From: a bacterium
GTDB lineage: Bacteria; Electryoneota; RPQS01
Length of the DNA: 64,000 nt
Assembly: GCA_023382385.1 (NCBI GenBank)
Contig: JAHDVH010000001.1
Location: forward strand, 863,611-927,610
Direction: 5' to 3'
The notes beneath the pieces are model-generated. The model was not told the origin of the DNA, ran no database searches, and worked only from the letters and a program-made list of their open reading frames with translations. Of this stretch, positions 34,392-44,129 are shown in pieces. The translations under genes and the position numbers were made by a program. The first letter of the stretch is position 1, and the number at the start of each line of letters is the position of its first letter.

Positions 34392-37300
34392 ATGCTGAGA
34401 CTATTCGCTATTGTATTTATGATGACCGTTTCGCACTCGGCTTTTGCGGTGCTGAACGGTCATTACTCTATCGGACCCTCAGGACAGTTTGCCACCCTTC
34501 GTCAGGCCGTAGACAGCCTGAATTCTCAGGGCATCTCCGGCCCGGTCACTTTTTCCGTCGCGCCTGGCACGCAGACCGGCCCGATTGCCCTCACATCGTT
34601 CCCCGGCTCAGGCGACTTCAACGTCACATTTGCTCCCACGGCGGCCGGATTCATCACCGTAGTTTCGAGCGACACGTCGCAGCCTGTGATTCGGGTGACA
34701 GGCACGAAGAACGTTCAGTTGAAAGGGTTCGCGGCCAACTCCGTGAGCCAGTCGCAACCTGCTTTGCGCATCGACGGCAATAGCACGGAAATCACCATTC
34801 ACCAAGGGAATTTCTCGGCGCGCGCAACGTCGCGTGTGATTGAGATTGTGGGGACGCAAGTCTCCGGTGTGCGGGTCACCGAATGCGGCGTCCGGCGCGG
34901 CGGCGACGGCATTTTCATATCGTCACCTGCGGCGTCGAGCCAAGGTCACAGGATCGAGAGCTGCGTGATTGACAGCGTGCTGCGCGGCATTGTGCTGGAG
35001 CGGCAGACGGACTGCTCGATAGAGCGGTGTATCATCAAGCCAAATTCGGGTTCCGGGTCCGGCGCGACCGGAATCCACGTCGGGCCGCAGAACGAGTCGG
35101 ACAGCGTGAGCGTGCAGGGCAACGTCATATCTCAGATACGCACGACAGGCGGATACGCGACAGCGATCCGACACGCTCCGTTGAACAACTCCTCCCGCCT
35201 GACCTGCATGAACAACATCGTTCACAGTTTTCAGAACACCGGTTCTTCTCAAGTTCGTGCGCTGTTCTTCACTGGCGGCAGAAGTGCCGTCATCAACAAC
35301 AGCGTGCTTGTCAACGATGTCACGTCAACGGGAACGACCTACACAGTGTACAACGGTCTGACGTCGCCCGACGCCAGCCTGACACTCTTGAACAACATTT
35401 TTGTCAATCGTGAAGCGACTCGCCCGTCCTACAACGTGTTTATCCTGACGTCGGCCGGAAGTCTGACCTCCAATAATAATCTATTCCACGGCACCGGAAG
35501 TTCATACAGACTGGGTTGGTATCAAACAGAACACGCAACTCTGAATGCTTGGAGTTCCGCCACCGGACAAGACCTCTCAAGTTATGTTGGTGATCCGCAG
35601 TTTGTCTCCGACACGGATCTACACCTGCGATCAAGCTCCTCCCTTCCCCACCAGAACGGCGCAATTGCAAAGATGGCGGGGATTGACATTGACGGCGAAC
35701 CGCGCTTTCAGCCTCCGGATATCGGGGCCGACGAGTATACGTACGATGCACCGCCGTTTGACGCGGCAGTATTGTCTGTCTTGGATGCGCCTGCGGGGGT
35801 TCCGGAATACACGACTGTCACGATACACGTCTTGATTCAAAATCGCGGCTCACAGCCGCTTGTGGATCTTCCGATACGACTATCGGCGAACGGCTCTCAG
35901 CTTGCTGAAACTCAAGTAACCATTTTCCCGTCTGTCGCGGACAGCGTCGCGCTGACTTGGGAAACCGGCGCCGCAGGTGAGACGCTTTCGCCGGTTGTGG
36001 AAGTAGTACTGCCGGAAGACTCGAATCCTGCCAATAATTCGCGATCATTCACACTTCACGTAACTGCGGCGGCACTTTCGGGCACCTATCGCGTCGGCGG
36101 GACAGACTCCGATTTTGCGAGTATCGCGGCAGCGTTGGGTGAACTTTCAACGCGCGGAGTTTCCGGCCCCGTTACATTTGAACTGAGCGCAGGCGACTAT
36201 TCCGAGTCCATCCATCTTCAGCCGTTTCCGGGAATGGGTGCACAGCATCCGCTGACGATACGGCGCGCTCCCTCTGTAGCCGGTAGTGTGGTGCTCATGC
36301 CCGGCACAGGAGAACCTGTGGTTCGACTCACCGGCGTCACGCATGTGACCTTTGAAGATCTGACCTTTGCCTGTCTGGGTCTTGCACTTGAAATCGTGCG
36401 TCTGGAGAACGGCAGCTCGCACAACACACTGCGGAACTGCGTCATTCACAACGCATCGCACGAGCAGGTGACATCATCCGGCATCGCACTGCACGGCGGC
36501 TGTCACAACAACTTGATTGAGAACTGTTCGGTCGTTGCGTCGTACACCGGTATTTTGCTGGAGGGCGAGGGTGCGACCCACGGTTTTGAGAATGTCATCC
36601 GCAATTGCACGCTCGACAGCATCCGCACGGGAATCTCTGCGATTCGCCAGCACAGGTTGAATATCGAGCAGTGTGATGTTCGCGCGGGCTACCCGGGCGC
36701 GCCGGGTAATATCCATGCAATTCGTATTGGATCGCTGGCCGCAACGGATACGATCGTGATCAGCCGCAACAAGCTGTTTGGCGGAACTTCGAGCGGCACA
36801 CTTTACGGCCTCTATAGCGAGCCGGCGTCGGGCACCGTAATCGCCGCGAATAACTGGATTGGCAACTTCGACAGCACGTCAGCGGCCACAGTAACGGCAA
36901 TATCCTGCCGCAGCGGAACGACCGTGCTGTGGCACAACAGTATCGAGATCGGCAATCTCTCTGCTCCCAGCGCAGCGATTGTGATAGCACTGAGCGGCTC
37001 GCAGACGGCACTTACGATGAGGAACAACATTTTGCGCGTGCGCCGGACAAACGGCATTGCCAGAATGTTTGATTGGTCGTCAGGCGTGCTCGACTCCGAC
37101 TACAATCTATTCGAGACACCGGGAACGAATCCGGAGTTTCGCTTCGCCAATTCATCTCTTGACGAGAATTGGCAGACGCTCGCAGCTTGGACGACAGGCA
37201 CACAGCAGGACAGCAGCAGTATCACCAGTCAAGCCGGCTTTGTCTCCGCGACGGATTATCACGTGCGGCCGGATGCTTTCGGGCCGTCCAATCGGGGCAT

Positions 37301-39263
37301 CCACCTTCCGCAGGTCACCACCGATTTTGACGGTGAACCGCGCGACAGTGTTCCCGACCTCGGAGCCGACGAATACAACTACCTTCCCGCGATTGTTGAC
37401 ATCGCGGTGAATGCGCTGGAACTTGAGACGCTTCCGTTGCCGTCCGGCGCGACAACCACCGTGTATGCGATGGTTGAGAATGTCGGTCAGCTTTTCGCAC
37501 CCTTAGTTTCCGCAGAGCTTCGTTATGAAGGCGTTGTCCTCGGTATGCAGACGATCGATCTGCCTGCCGGCGAAGTGCGTGAATTGACGTGGGAATGGGA
37601 TGTGCCCGAGAGCTCACTGATGTTCGGTTCGCTTGAGGTCAGCGTTTCGACCGCGGGCGATGCCGTTCCGTTCAACAACACGCAGACACGCAGCGTGGTT
37701 ATTGCCGGTGTTTCGCTGTCAGGACAAGTTTTGGTGGGTGCAGGCGGCCAATTCCCGTCACTCAGTCAACTTGCGGCTCATCTGAAGTGGCGTGGGATAT
37801 CAGCAGACGTGACCGTCGGGATATTGCCCGGCACGTACACTGAGAAGGCAACGTTTGATGCGATTCCCGGTGCCGGCGTGCAGGGCCGCGTGATGATCCT
37901 GCCGGCACTGCCGAACACTGTGACACTGACGGCCGCTAACTCCTCATGTGTGCTGGAGCTTCGCGGGACGGAGTATCTCGAGTTTCGCGATCTTAATATC
38001 CAGACTGGCGCAGGCACGTCCATGGGCGTGCGGCTGTTTTCCGGTGCGAGTTACAACGTCTTTTCGAACTGCACGGTAAGCGGCCCGGGTGAAGAGAATC
38101 TGGGCGGCGTCGGGTTGCAAGTGCTGGGAACGGGCTGCCTCGGGAATGTGGTCGAACAATGCGACATCTCCAATTTCTATACGGGTGTCTCGCTGACGGG
38201 AAGCAATTACGATCTTTCGCGGGACAATCAAGTGAAGTTATGCCGCATCACCGACGCCTATTACGGAGTTTGGCTGGATCACCAGCGGGACGTGCAGGTG
38301 TATGGCAATGAGATTCTTCCCGGGTCATCAACGGGACCAGCGAACGCGTGCTACGGGATTTACATCTTGCAGCTTGGGACGGGAGGATCCGCGCGCATCG
38401 AGGGGAACAGGATTCACGGGTTCCGCGATTCATCCGGTCCGCGATCGAATCGCGCGTCTGGAGTCTACTCTGCGCCGGGCTTGAACGCATCCGTCGACAT
38501 CGTGAACAATTTCATTTACGGTTTCGGCAATCTGGTCACGCTGCGAGTGCGCGCAATCTATTTGTCAAGCGGTGAACACTTTGTGGCCAACAACTCGATT
38601 CATTTAGACGACACGCCGGCCAACAACGACATGTCGGGGATTTTCATTTCGACGGGTGCGGAACACGAGCTTTACAATAATTGCATCGTCACCTACGAGA
38701 GCAACGTGCCCGCCTACGGACTTGAGTTGCAAAGCGGAGCCGCGGCGCTCTCAGACTTCAATTGTTTGTGGGGTAATTCAACGCAGTTCAAGGCGGCGAT
38801 TTCCGCGGGAACGGTTTACCAGACGTTGGGCCAATGGCAGACCACGGGACAAGACGCAAACAGTATCGCTGCACGTCCAAGGTATGTTTCGGCCACCGAC
38901 TTACATTTGATGAACGACGATACTGTCTGCTACGATTCGGGAATTTCGCTGCCGGAGGTCACTCTGGATATTGACGGTGAGTCACGGGCACCTCGGCCCT
39001 GTATTGGCGCGGACGAGATCTTTCCATCGAATTCAATCGGCCCGCCGGTCGGCTTGACGATTGTCTGTGTGGATGGAGCGGAATACACGCTGTCGTGGGA
39101 AGCAGTGCCGAGCGCAAGGCTGTATCATGTTTACGCCGCCGAAAGCCACGAGGAGTTGCAGACTTCACCGTATGAACTTGGGGTGACAGAGGATTCTTTC
39201 CTGACGGTGAGATTGGAAGAGTTTGGTCCTGCAAAGCTGTTCTTCCACGTTCGCGCGCAATAA
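34392..39263 (+). CDS. Large exported protein: three tandem beta-helix plus CARDB-like units and a C-terminal FN3-like domain
   Basis: 1623 residues from the ATG at 34392, which opens on a signal peptide (RLFAIVFMMTVSHSAFA); a TTG 48 bases upstream is the longer alternative. Three related units follow, beginning near 34455 (YSIGPSGQFATLRQAVDSL), 36080 (YRVGGTDSDFASIAAAL) and 37730 (VLVGAGGQFPSLSQLAAHL). Each holds a right-handed parallel beta-helix (repeats like NVIRNCTLDSIRTGISAI). Each ends in DLHL/YHVR ... DIDGEPRFQPPDIGADEY-type closing strands. CARDB-like Ig segments (DAAVLSVLDAPAGVPEYT...) link the units. It ends in an FN3-like domain (LSWEAVPSARLYHVYAAES) with FFHVRAQ as the last residues. 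There is no type IX sorting domain, so the export route past the inner membrane is unclear. Function unknown; a surface or matrix role is inferred. Confidence 0.88.
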   Translation: MLRLFAIVFMMTVSHSAFAVLNGHYSIGPSGQFATLRQAVDSLNSQGISGPVTFSVAPGTQTGPIALTSFPGSGDFNVTFAPTAAGFITVVSSDTSQPVIRVTGTKNVQLKGFAANSVSQSQPALRIDGNSTEITIHQGNFSARATSRVIEIVGTQVSGVRVTECGVRRGGDGIFISSPAASSQGHRIESCVIDSVLRGIVLERQTDCSIERCIIKPNSGSGSGATGIHVGPQNESDSVSVQGNVISQIRTTGGYATAIRHAPLNNSSRLTCMNNIVHSFQNTGSSQVRALFFTGGRSAVINNSVLVNDVTSTGTTYTVYNGLTSPDASLTLLNNIFVNREATRPSYNVFILTSAGSLTSNNNLFHGTGSSYRLGWYQTEHATLNAWSSATGQDLSSYVGDPQFVSDTDLHLRSSSSLPHQNGAIAKMAGIDIDGEPRFQPPDIGADEYTYDAPPFDAAVLSVLDAPAGVPEYTTVTIHVLIQNRGSQPLVDLPIRLSANGSQLAETQVTIFPSVADSVALTWETGAAGETLSPVVEVVLPEDSNPANNSRSFTLHVTAAALSGTYRVGGTDSDFASIAAALGELSTRGVSGPVTFELSAGDYSESIHLQPFPGMGAQHPLTIRRAPSVAGSVVLMPGTGEPVVRLTGVTHVTFEDLTFACLGLALEIVRLENGSSHNTLRNCVIHNASHEQVTSSGIALHGGCHNNLIENCSVVASYTGILLEGEGATHGFENVIRNCTLDSIRTGISAIRQHRLNIEQCDVRAGYPGAPGNIHAIRIGSLAATDTIVISRNKLFGGTSSGTLYGLYSEPASGTVIAANNWIGNFDSTSAATVTAISCRSGTTVLWHNSIEIGNLSAPSAAIVIALSGSQTALTMRNNILRVRRTNGIARMFDWSSGVLDSDYNLFETPGTNPEFRFANSSLDENWQTLAAWTTGTQQDSSSITSQAGFVSATDYHVRPDAFGPSNRGIHLPQVTTDFDGEPRDSVPDLGADEYNYLPAIVDIAVNALELETLPLPSGATTTVYAMVENVGQLFAPLVSAELRYEGVVLGMQTIDLPAGEVRELTWEWDVPESSLMFGSLEVSVSTAGDAVPFNNTQTRSVVIAGVSLSGQVLVGAGGQFPSLSQLAAHLKWRGISADVTVGILPGTYTEKATFDAIPGAGVQGRVMILPALPNTVTLTAANSSCVLELRGTEYLEFRDLNIQTGAGTSMGVRLFSGASYNVFSNCTVSGPGEENLGGVGLQVLGTGCLGNVVEQCDISNFYTGVSLTGSNYDLSRDNQVKLCRITDAYYGVWLDHQRDVQVYGNEILPGSSTGPANACYGIYILQLGTGGSARIEGNRIHGFRDSSGPRSNRASGVYSAPGLNASVDIVNNFIYGFGNLVTLRVRAIYLSSGEHFVANNSIHLDDTPANNDMSGIFISTGAEHELYNNCIVTYESNVPAYGLELQSGAAALSDFNCLWGNSTQFKAAISAGTVYQTLGQWQTTGQDANSIAARPRYVSATDLHLMNDDTVCYDSGISLPEVTLDIDGESRAPRPCIGADEIFPSNSIGPPVGLTIVCVDGAEYTLSWEAVPSARLYHVYAAESHEELQTSPYELGVTEDSFLTVRLEEFGPAKLFFHVRAQ

Positions 39264-39283
39264 AACGAGTTTCACTTGCGTGA

Positions 39284-39312
39284 AAAGGCCGCCCGAAAGA
39301 GCGGCCTTTATT
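39284..39312. terminator. Bidirectional terminator between beta-helix and UspA genes
   Basis: AAAGGCCGC, loop CCGAAAGA, GCGGCCTTT followed by ATTTAT; convergent genes on either side. Confidence 0.8.
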
Positions 39313-39332
39313 TATGCCGAGCTTTTCGAAGC

Positions 39333-40169
39333 TTACTGATAGACCAAGAGGGGGACGCTGCCGAACTCAAGAAGTTTTTCAGTTGCCGAGTGGCTCAAGA
39401 AGTCAGCGAGCCACCCCTCCCGGACGGACCCTATGACGATCAGTGGATCGGGATAGTGCTGCGTTTCATTCTTGAGGACGCTGGCCATCTCGCCTTCGCG
39501 CCGCGCAATGTCGACCGGTAGTCCATATGCCTGGACATAGCGTGCTGCAAGTTCGAGCCGCTGTTTGGACAATTCACTTTCCATGTCGACAGTGACGAGC
39601 ACTACTTTTGAGACAATCGGGGAGAGATTGTGCAGATGCAGCAGCGCGGACAGTGCCCTGCCGCTGTATTTGTCGCCTTGGTAGTTCACAAGAGCAGTCT
39701 GGCGCGGGGTCCAGTTTTCGGTGACGGCCAAGACAGGCGTAATCGGATGCTTGACAAGTCGGAGGACGGTATCGCCCGGTTCGCTTTGTGTTTCGAAGTG
39801 GAAGAAAGTGCGCACCCCGACGACAATCAAGTCGGCGGTTTTGGCATATTCGAGGAGCGCGCGGAACGGCACGCCGATTTCATGCGCGATTTCATAGGGG
39901 ACACCGGCGGCCTGGCAGGCTTGCGCGAAATCAGAGAGGAACTCTTTTGTGCGGGCGGTAGCACTGGCGAGGTGTTCTTCAATGATTTTTCGTGAATAAT
40001 AAATTGAGCCAAGTCCTGCGCCAGTTTCGGCACTTTCAATACCGGGCAAGTCAATGACGGCGACACCGATGACTGTTCCTCCGCAGGCAGCGGCCCGGCT
40101 GAGCGCGGCGGAAATGGCCGCGTTGGAATAGGTCGAGCCATCCAGCCCGACGACGATTCGCTTGCTCAT
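39333..40169 (-). CDS. Tandem universal stress protein (two UspA domains)
   Basis: 278 residues from the ATG at 40169, chosen for the TGGAG box 5 bases upstream; 13 further codons are open. Domain 1 (about 1-145) starts RIVVGLDGSTYSNAAIS and has VVGVRTFF...DTVLRLVKHPITPVLAV. Domain 2 (about 150-278) ends in IVIGSVREGW with SHSATEKLLEFGSVPLLVYQ. The second domain keeps a recognisable GS..G nucleotide-loop pattern, the first less so. Cytoplasmic stress-response protein of unknown specific function; monocistronic. Confidence 0.9.
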   Translation of the reverse strand: MSKRIVVGLDGSTYSNAAISAALSRAAACGGTVIGVAVIDLPGIESAETGAGLGSIYYSRKIIEEHLASATARTKEFLSDFAQACQAAGVPYEIAHEIGVPFRALLEYAKTADLIVVGVRTFFHFETQSEPGDTVLRLVKHPITPVLAVTENWTPRQTALVNYQGDKYSGRALSALLHLHNLSPIVSKVVLVTVDMESELSKQRLELAARYVQAYGLPVDIARREGEMASVLKNETQHYPDPLIVIGSVREGWLADFLSHSATEKLLEFGSVPLLVYQ

Positions 40170-40286
40170 GGGGACTCCAGACTTTCCTGAATTTTCTGAA
40201 GATACCATTCTGGAGCGACATCGTCAACTCCCTTGCCGCTCGCGCGGGATTTGCGTATTTTGTCAGGATGACAAACGGAGGACCTG

Positions 40287-41849
40287 ATGAGCTATTCCAA
40301 AACTGACCAGAACGGTCAGGCTTACTTCACGCGGCGGCTGGTGGACTGTCTGGCGGATTGTCCACGGGAGCAGGTGCCAACCCGCGACGAGGTGGATGAG
40401 CGGCGGTTTATGGAGCGGCTGCGCGCAGGTGTGCTCGGCAACGGGATTGAAATTGAGACTCCATACGGGCGTAAACCGCTGAGGTATTTTGACTTCATCG
40501 CATCGGGCAGATTTCATCGCGATGTGGAAGAGGAAATTGCGGAGCGGGTGTTGCCGTATATGGCAAATACGCACACGGAAAGCTCTTTTACAGGGCGGCA
40601 CATGACGCGTCTGTTTGAAAACGCGTTTTGTCGAATTGCCCGCTATATGAACGCGAGCGAGGATGATGTTGTGATTCCGGTGGGTTCGGGGTCGACGGGA
40701 ACGATCAACCGGTTGATTCACGTGTTGGGATTAAGACTTCCGGATCAGCTTGACGAGAAGTATCATTTGCGAAGCCACATTCCAGAGGACGACCGGCCGG
40801 TAGTATTTCGCTCGCTGATGGAGCATCATTCGAACGACATCTGCTGGCGGGAAACGATCGCGGAAACGGTCTATGTAGACTTGAACGAGCACGGCTGTAT
40901 CTGTCCGAATGATTTGGCGGAAAAGATGCAGAGCTATAAGCATCGCAAGGTCAAGTATGGAACGTTCAGCGCGGCATCCAATGTGACAGGGATTCTGAAC
41001 GATTGTCATGCGTTGGCGCGGGTGCTGCACGAGCACGGGGCATACGCGTTTTTTGACTTTGCTGCAGCGGGGCCGTATGTGGAGATTGATATGCATCCGC
41101 AGGGCGATCCGCTGGGATATTACGACGCGGTGTTTTTGTCGGTGCATAAGTTTCTGGGAGGGCCGCGCACGCCGGGGATATTGGTGGCGAACAAACGGTT
41201 GTTTACGAATCGGGTTCCGGCAGAACCCGGCGGCGGGACGGTGCTCTACACGTCGCCGTGGGATCACCGCTATTTGTCGTCAATCGCGCAACGCGAGACG
41301 GGCGGGACTCCGCCGATTGTGCAGAGTATTCAGGCGGGGTTGGCGTTCGATTTGAAAGCAGCGATGGGAACGGAACGGATTCAGCGCATCGAGCACGATT
41401 ACATGACACGAGCGTTGAAGGAGTGGCTGCATAACGATCAGATTTTGATTCTTGGCTTGACGGATGCCAAGCGGCTCGGGGTGTTCAGTGTCATCTTCAA
41501 GGACTTGCATCACAACTTAGCTGCGGCGTTGTTTAACGATCTATTCGGGATTCAGGTGCGTGGCGGGTGCATGTGCGCGGGTCCTTACGGGCATCTGCTG
41601 CTGCATATTGAGCAGAGTCACTCAAGCGAAATTCGCAAGCGGCTGGATCACGGTCACATTGGCGAGAAGCCGGGTTGGGTGCGGATCAGTTTATCGCCGA
41701 CGGTCAGCGAGGAAGAGTTTCAGGTGCTGCTGGAAGCGGTCGAGCACATCAGCAGGCACGGGAAGCGCTACGAATCGCAATACAGGCTGGTGGATGACAC
41801 GGGAGAGTGGGTGTGCGAGGGCTGCGGGGTGACCGCTAACCAACAGTGA
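40287..41849 (+). CDS. Class V aminotransferase / cysteine desulfurase-like PLP enzyme
   Basis: 520 residues, longer than SufS/IscS (about 400). Class V fold: YFDFIASGRFHRDVEEEI, ANTHTESSFTGRHMT, GSGSTGTINRLIH, FRSLMEHHSND, the PLP lysine in FLSVHKFLGGPRTPG, and the cysteine-bearing loop RGGCMCAGPYGH where desulfurases have their active-site cysteine. It ends with a WVCEGCG motif. The substrate is unknown; desulfurase activity is possible but not demonstrated, and no Fe-S or thiolation genes are adjacent. Confidence 0.85.
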   Translation: MSYSKTDQNGQAYFTRRLVDCLADCPREQVPTRDEVDERRFMERLRAGVLGNGIEIETPYGRKPLRYFDFIASGRFHRDVEEEIAERVLPYMANTHTESSFTGRHMTRLFENAFCRIARYMNASEDDVVIPVGSGSTGTINRLIHVLGLRLPDQLDEKYHLRSHIPEDDRPVVFRSLMEHHSNDICWRETIAETVYVDLNEHGCICPNDLAEKMQSYKHRKVKYGTFSAASNVTGILNDCHALARVLHEHGAYAFFDFAAAGPYVEIDMHPQGDPLGYYDAVFLSVHKFLGGPRTPGILVANKRLFTNRVPAEPGGGTVLYTSPWDHRYLSSIAQRETGGTPPIVQSIQAGLAFDLKAAMGTERIQRIEHDYMTRALKEWLHNDQILILGLTDAKRLGVFSVIFKDLHHNLAAALFNDLFGIQVRGGCMCAGPYGHLLLHIEQSHSSEIRKRLDHGHIGEKPGWVRISLSPTVSEEEFQVLLEAVEHISRHGKRYESQYRLVDDTGEWVCEGCGVTANQQ

Positions 41850-41899
41850 TTGCGTCCGCCTGCCAGCGTGGCAGATTGCGTTTCGCTGACTATTGAGGA

Positions 41900-42328
41900 T
41901 TACGGGGTGGCATTGCGTTCTTTGTATAATCGGGATCCCACCAGACTCCCTATCAGGAGTTCGGCCAGCCCCCAGACGATGCCGATGACCGTCAATTTGA
42001 CGGGCATGAAGCCGTAGAAGACGTTGGCGACATTAGGAAGGAGATTGCCGATTAGCCAGACAATCACGGCGGCAAGAACCGCTGTTTTTGCTTTCGCTTT
42101 CAGACGGGGGATAAAGGCCGCGTACAGCCAGACAAGCGTGAAGCCAAAGGTGAGCGACACGAACACGAAGTAAGCCATAGCGCCATGACTAAGCGGGGGC
42201 AGGTTGAAGCGGGCGAGTGCCAAGGTCATCTGGTCACCAACGACTGGAAGCATGGTCGCTCCGCTTGCCATGATAAGCAGGCCGGCGACCAATCCACCGA
42301 GGGCGACGCGCCGTAAATTGATTGACAT
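41900..42328 (-). CDS. Small integral membrane protein, four predicted transmembrane segments
   Basis: 142 residues from the ATG at 42328, with CGGAG 8 bases upstream (43 further open codons are not credible: polar, no ribosome site). Hydrophobic segments lie near residues 8-28, 50-70, 80-100 and 110-130. Segments such as NLPPLSHGAMAYFVFVSLTFGF and VWLIGNLLPNVANVFYG are visible. Family not named with certainty; function unknown. Confidence 0.75.
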   Translation of the reverse strand: MSINLRRVALGGLVAGLLIMASGATMLPVVGDQMTLALARFNLPPLSHGAMAYFVFVSLTFGFTLVWLYAAFIPRLKAKAKTAVLAAVIVWLIGNLLPNVANVFYGFMPVKLTVIGIVWGLAELLIGSLVGSRLYKERNATP

Positions 42329-42886
42329 TATTGGTCTCCGAAGCGAAGGAGGTGTTTTTGCCATGTGAGGCAACGGGTCGTCTGCAGACTTGGACTCACA
42401 TACCCCGAGGATACTTTCGAGGTTCTGCGCGAGACGATAGGTTCTTGCTGATTCCAACCGCTTGTCGGTCTGGGCGGTCCGGTTGAACTTTCTGCCGGAA
42501 GTCTCGGTTGGAGATTTTGGTGGTTAGCTGTGCTTAATATACGACGTTTTGCGGAGCATGTCAAGGGATTTTGTATTATTTATTGTTATTTAATGCAAAG
42601 TATTGTTTGATATTTGTTTGTTAAGGGAGCCTCGGAGCCTTTTGTTGAAGTTACGGGGAAGAGGCGCGGGGAGCAAAGGTTACAGGAGGAGGTCGAGCCA
42701 TCAGCTCGACCTTTGTTCTTAATTGCAAAGAGGTTACTTCGGCAAGAAATGGAGTTCTGGATTTAGAACTAATTATTTGATTGGTAAACTGACAATTCTG
42801 TGACAACTTGGGGTGCAAGTTTTTGTATACTTAGGCCAGATTGTGGATAAAATAGTCCTTAGTTGGTCTAATTTGGACATTAGAGT
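42329..42886. other. AT-rich intergenic region with an isolated intrinsic terminator
   Basis: No protein gene is recognised. A strongly AT-rich tract (about 42560-42630) is followed by a GC-richer stretch that ends in an intrinsic terminator at 42690-42720, although no coding gene on the plus strand precedes it for 800 bases. A TATACT box at 42826-42831 lies about 56 bases before the polyferredoxin start and may be its -10; no good -35 at standard spacing. Confidence 0.5.
42620..42720 (+). ncRNA. Candidate small RNA ending in an intrinsic terminator
   Basis: Hairpin AGGTCGAGC-CATCA-GCTCGACCT (42690-42712) followed by TTTGTTCTT is a good plus-strand terminator with no gene to terminate. The 70 bases before it are GC-richer than the flanks, and AT-rich promoter-like DNA precedes them. 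The 5' end is a guess. A decayed gene is the main alternative. Confidence 0.3.
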
Positions 42887-43963
42887 ATGGATATAGTAGA
42901 GTTAGCCAGGCAGCCTGTGAAGAGGCCGATTCCCGGGACGACCAAGGGGAAGATGTATAAGGGCTTCTGGACAACGAGGCACGTGGTTCAGTTGTCGTTT
43001 GCCGCGCTGAATGTTGCGCTGGGGGTTCAGTTCTATCTGTTCGTACGTGCCCTGATGCTGGATACAGAGGGGCCGCTTCCCACGCGCCCTGCGGGTGTTG
43101 AAGGCTGGCTGCCGATTTCGGGATTGATGGGAGTGATTGACTGGGTCGCGCGGGGAGAGTTGAACTTAATACATCCGGCGTCGGCGATTTTGACATTGTG
43201 CTTTTTGGCGATTGCCTTTCTTGCGCGGAAATCCTTCTGCTCGTGGCTGTGCCCGGTCGGAACGATCAGCGAAGGATTGGCGATGCTGGGACGAAAGTTG
43301 TTCGGCAGGACTTTTCTACTGCCGCGTTGGCTGGACTATCCGCTGATGAGCATCAAGTATATTCTGCTCGGATTGTTTCTGTTTGCCTTTTACATGATGG
43401 GTGCCGCGGGCATTGCGGCATTCATGAACAGCCCGTACAATCAGATTGCGGATGTGAAGATGCTGTTGTTCTTCGTGGAGATTGGAGTTGTCGGGATTAC
43501 AGTGCTTGCCGTGCTGATTATCGGGAGTGTGTTTGTAGAGGGATTCTGGTGCAGGTATCTTTGTCCGTACGGCGCCATGCTGGGATTGGTTTCGTGGGCA
43601 AGTCCGCTGAAGATCCGACGGAACATAGAGACGTGTATTGATTGTGACCGCTGCACAAAGGCTTGCCCCTCGAGACTCCCTGTAGCAACGAAACTGCGAA
43701 TAATCTCTCCTGAGTGCACAGGTTGTTTGAAGTGCGAGTCGGTGTGTCCAATTAAGGATTGCATCACGCTGGCTCCCACTCCGCGCACGAAGGTGAATGC
43801 GAAGCAGCTTGCTCTGACAATTGCGAGTATCTGGCTGGCCTTTGTGTTGACGGCGAAGATAGCTGGTGTATGGGAGACGAAGCTGCAGGACGAAGACTAT
43901 CGTTATCACTATCATCAGCGGGACATGCCGCAATACGGACATCCGGGTATGGACGGTAAATAG
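42887..43963 (+). CDS. Membrane polyferredoxin, NapH/CcoG-like 4Fe-4S protein
   Basis: 358 residues. There are four to five transmembrane segments, two membrane-edge cysteine motifs (FCSWLCPVG and WCRYLCPYGA) of the NapH/NosR type, and two ferredoxin motifs (CIDCDRCTKACP near 249 and CTGCLKCESVCP near 278). A C-terminal membrane helix and a His-rich tail (YRYHYHQRDMPQYGH) follow. It probably moves electrons between the quinone pool and a periplasmic or cytoplasmic acceptor. No nap, nos or cytochrome oxidase genes are adjacent, so the partner is unknown. Confidence 0.88.
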   Translation: MDIVELARQPVKRPIPGTTKGKMYKGFWTTRHVVQLSFAALNVALGVQFYLFVRALMLDTEGPLPTRPAGVEGWLPISGLMGVIDWVARGELNLIHPASAILTLCFLAIAFLARKSFCSWLCPVGTISEGLAMLGRKLFGRTFLLPRWLDYPLMSIKYILLGLFLFAFYMMGAAGIAAFMNSPYNQIADVKMLLFFVEIGVVGITVLAVLIIGSVFVEGFWCRYLCPYGAMLGLVSWASPLKIRRNIETCIDCDRCTKACPSRLPVATKLRIISPECTGCLKCESVCPIKDCITLAPTPRTKVNAKQLALTIASIWLAFVLTAKIAGVWETKLQDEDYRYHYHQRDMPQYGHPGMDGK

Positions 43964-43991
43964 TCAGCGGAAGATTGCGGAAGGTCAGTGC

Positions 43992-44018
43992 AGAGCCGGA
44001 GAAATCTCCGGCTCTTTG
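43992..44018 (+). terminator. Terminator of the polyferredoxin gene
   Basis: AGAGCCGGAG, AAAT loop, CTCCGGCTCT then TTGATT, 28 bases after the stop codon. Confidence 0.8.
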
Positions 44019-44129
44019 ATTATTGAAAGAATCGTGCTATATTGGCGCGATCGAACAGATTGATATTCCATCAAGTTCAAAAGAACAAGGAACAGGTAGT
44101 TACATCACATCACGTCAGGGGAGAAGAAC

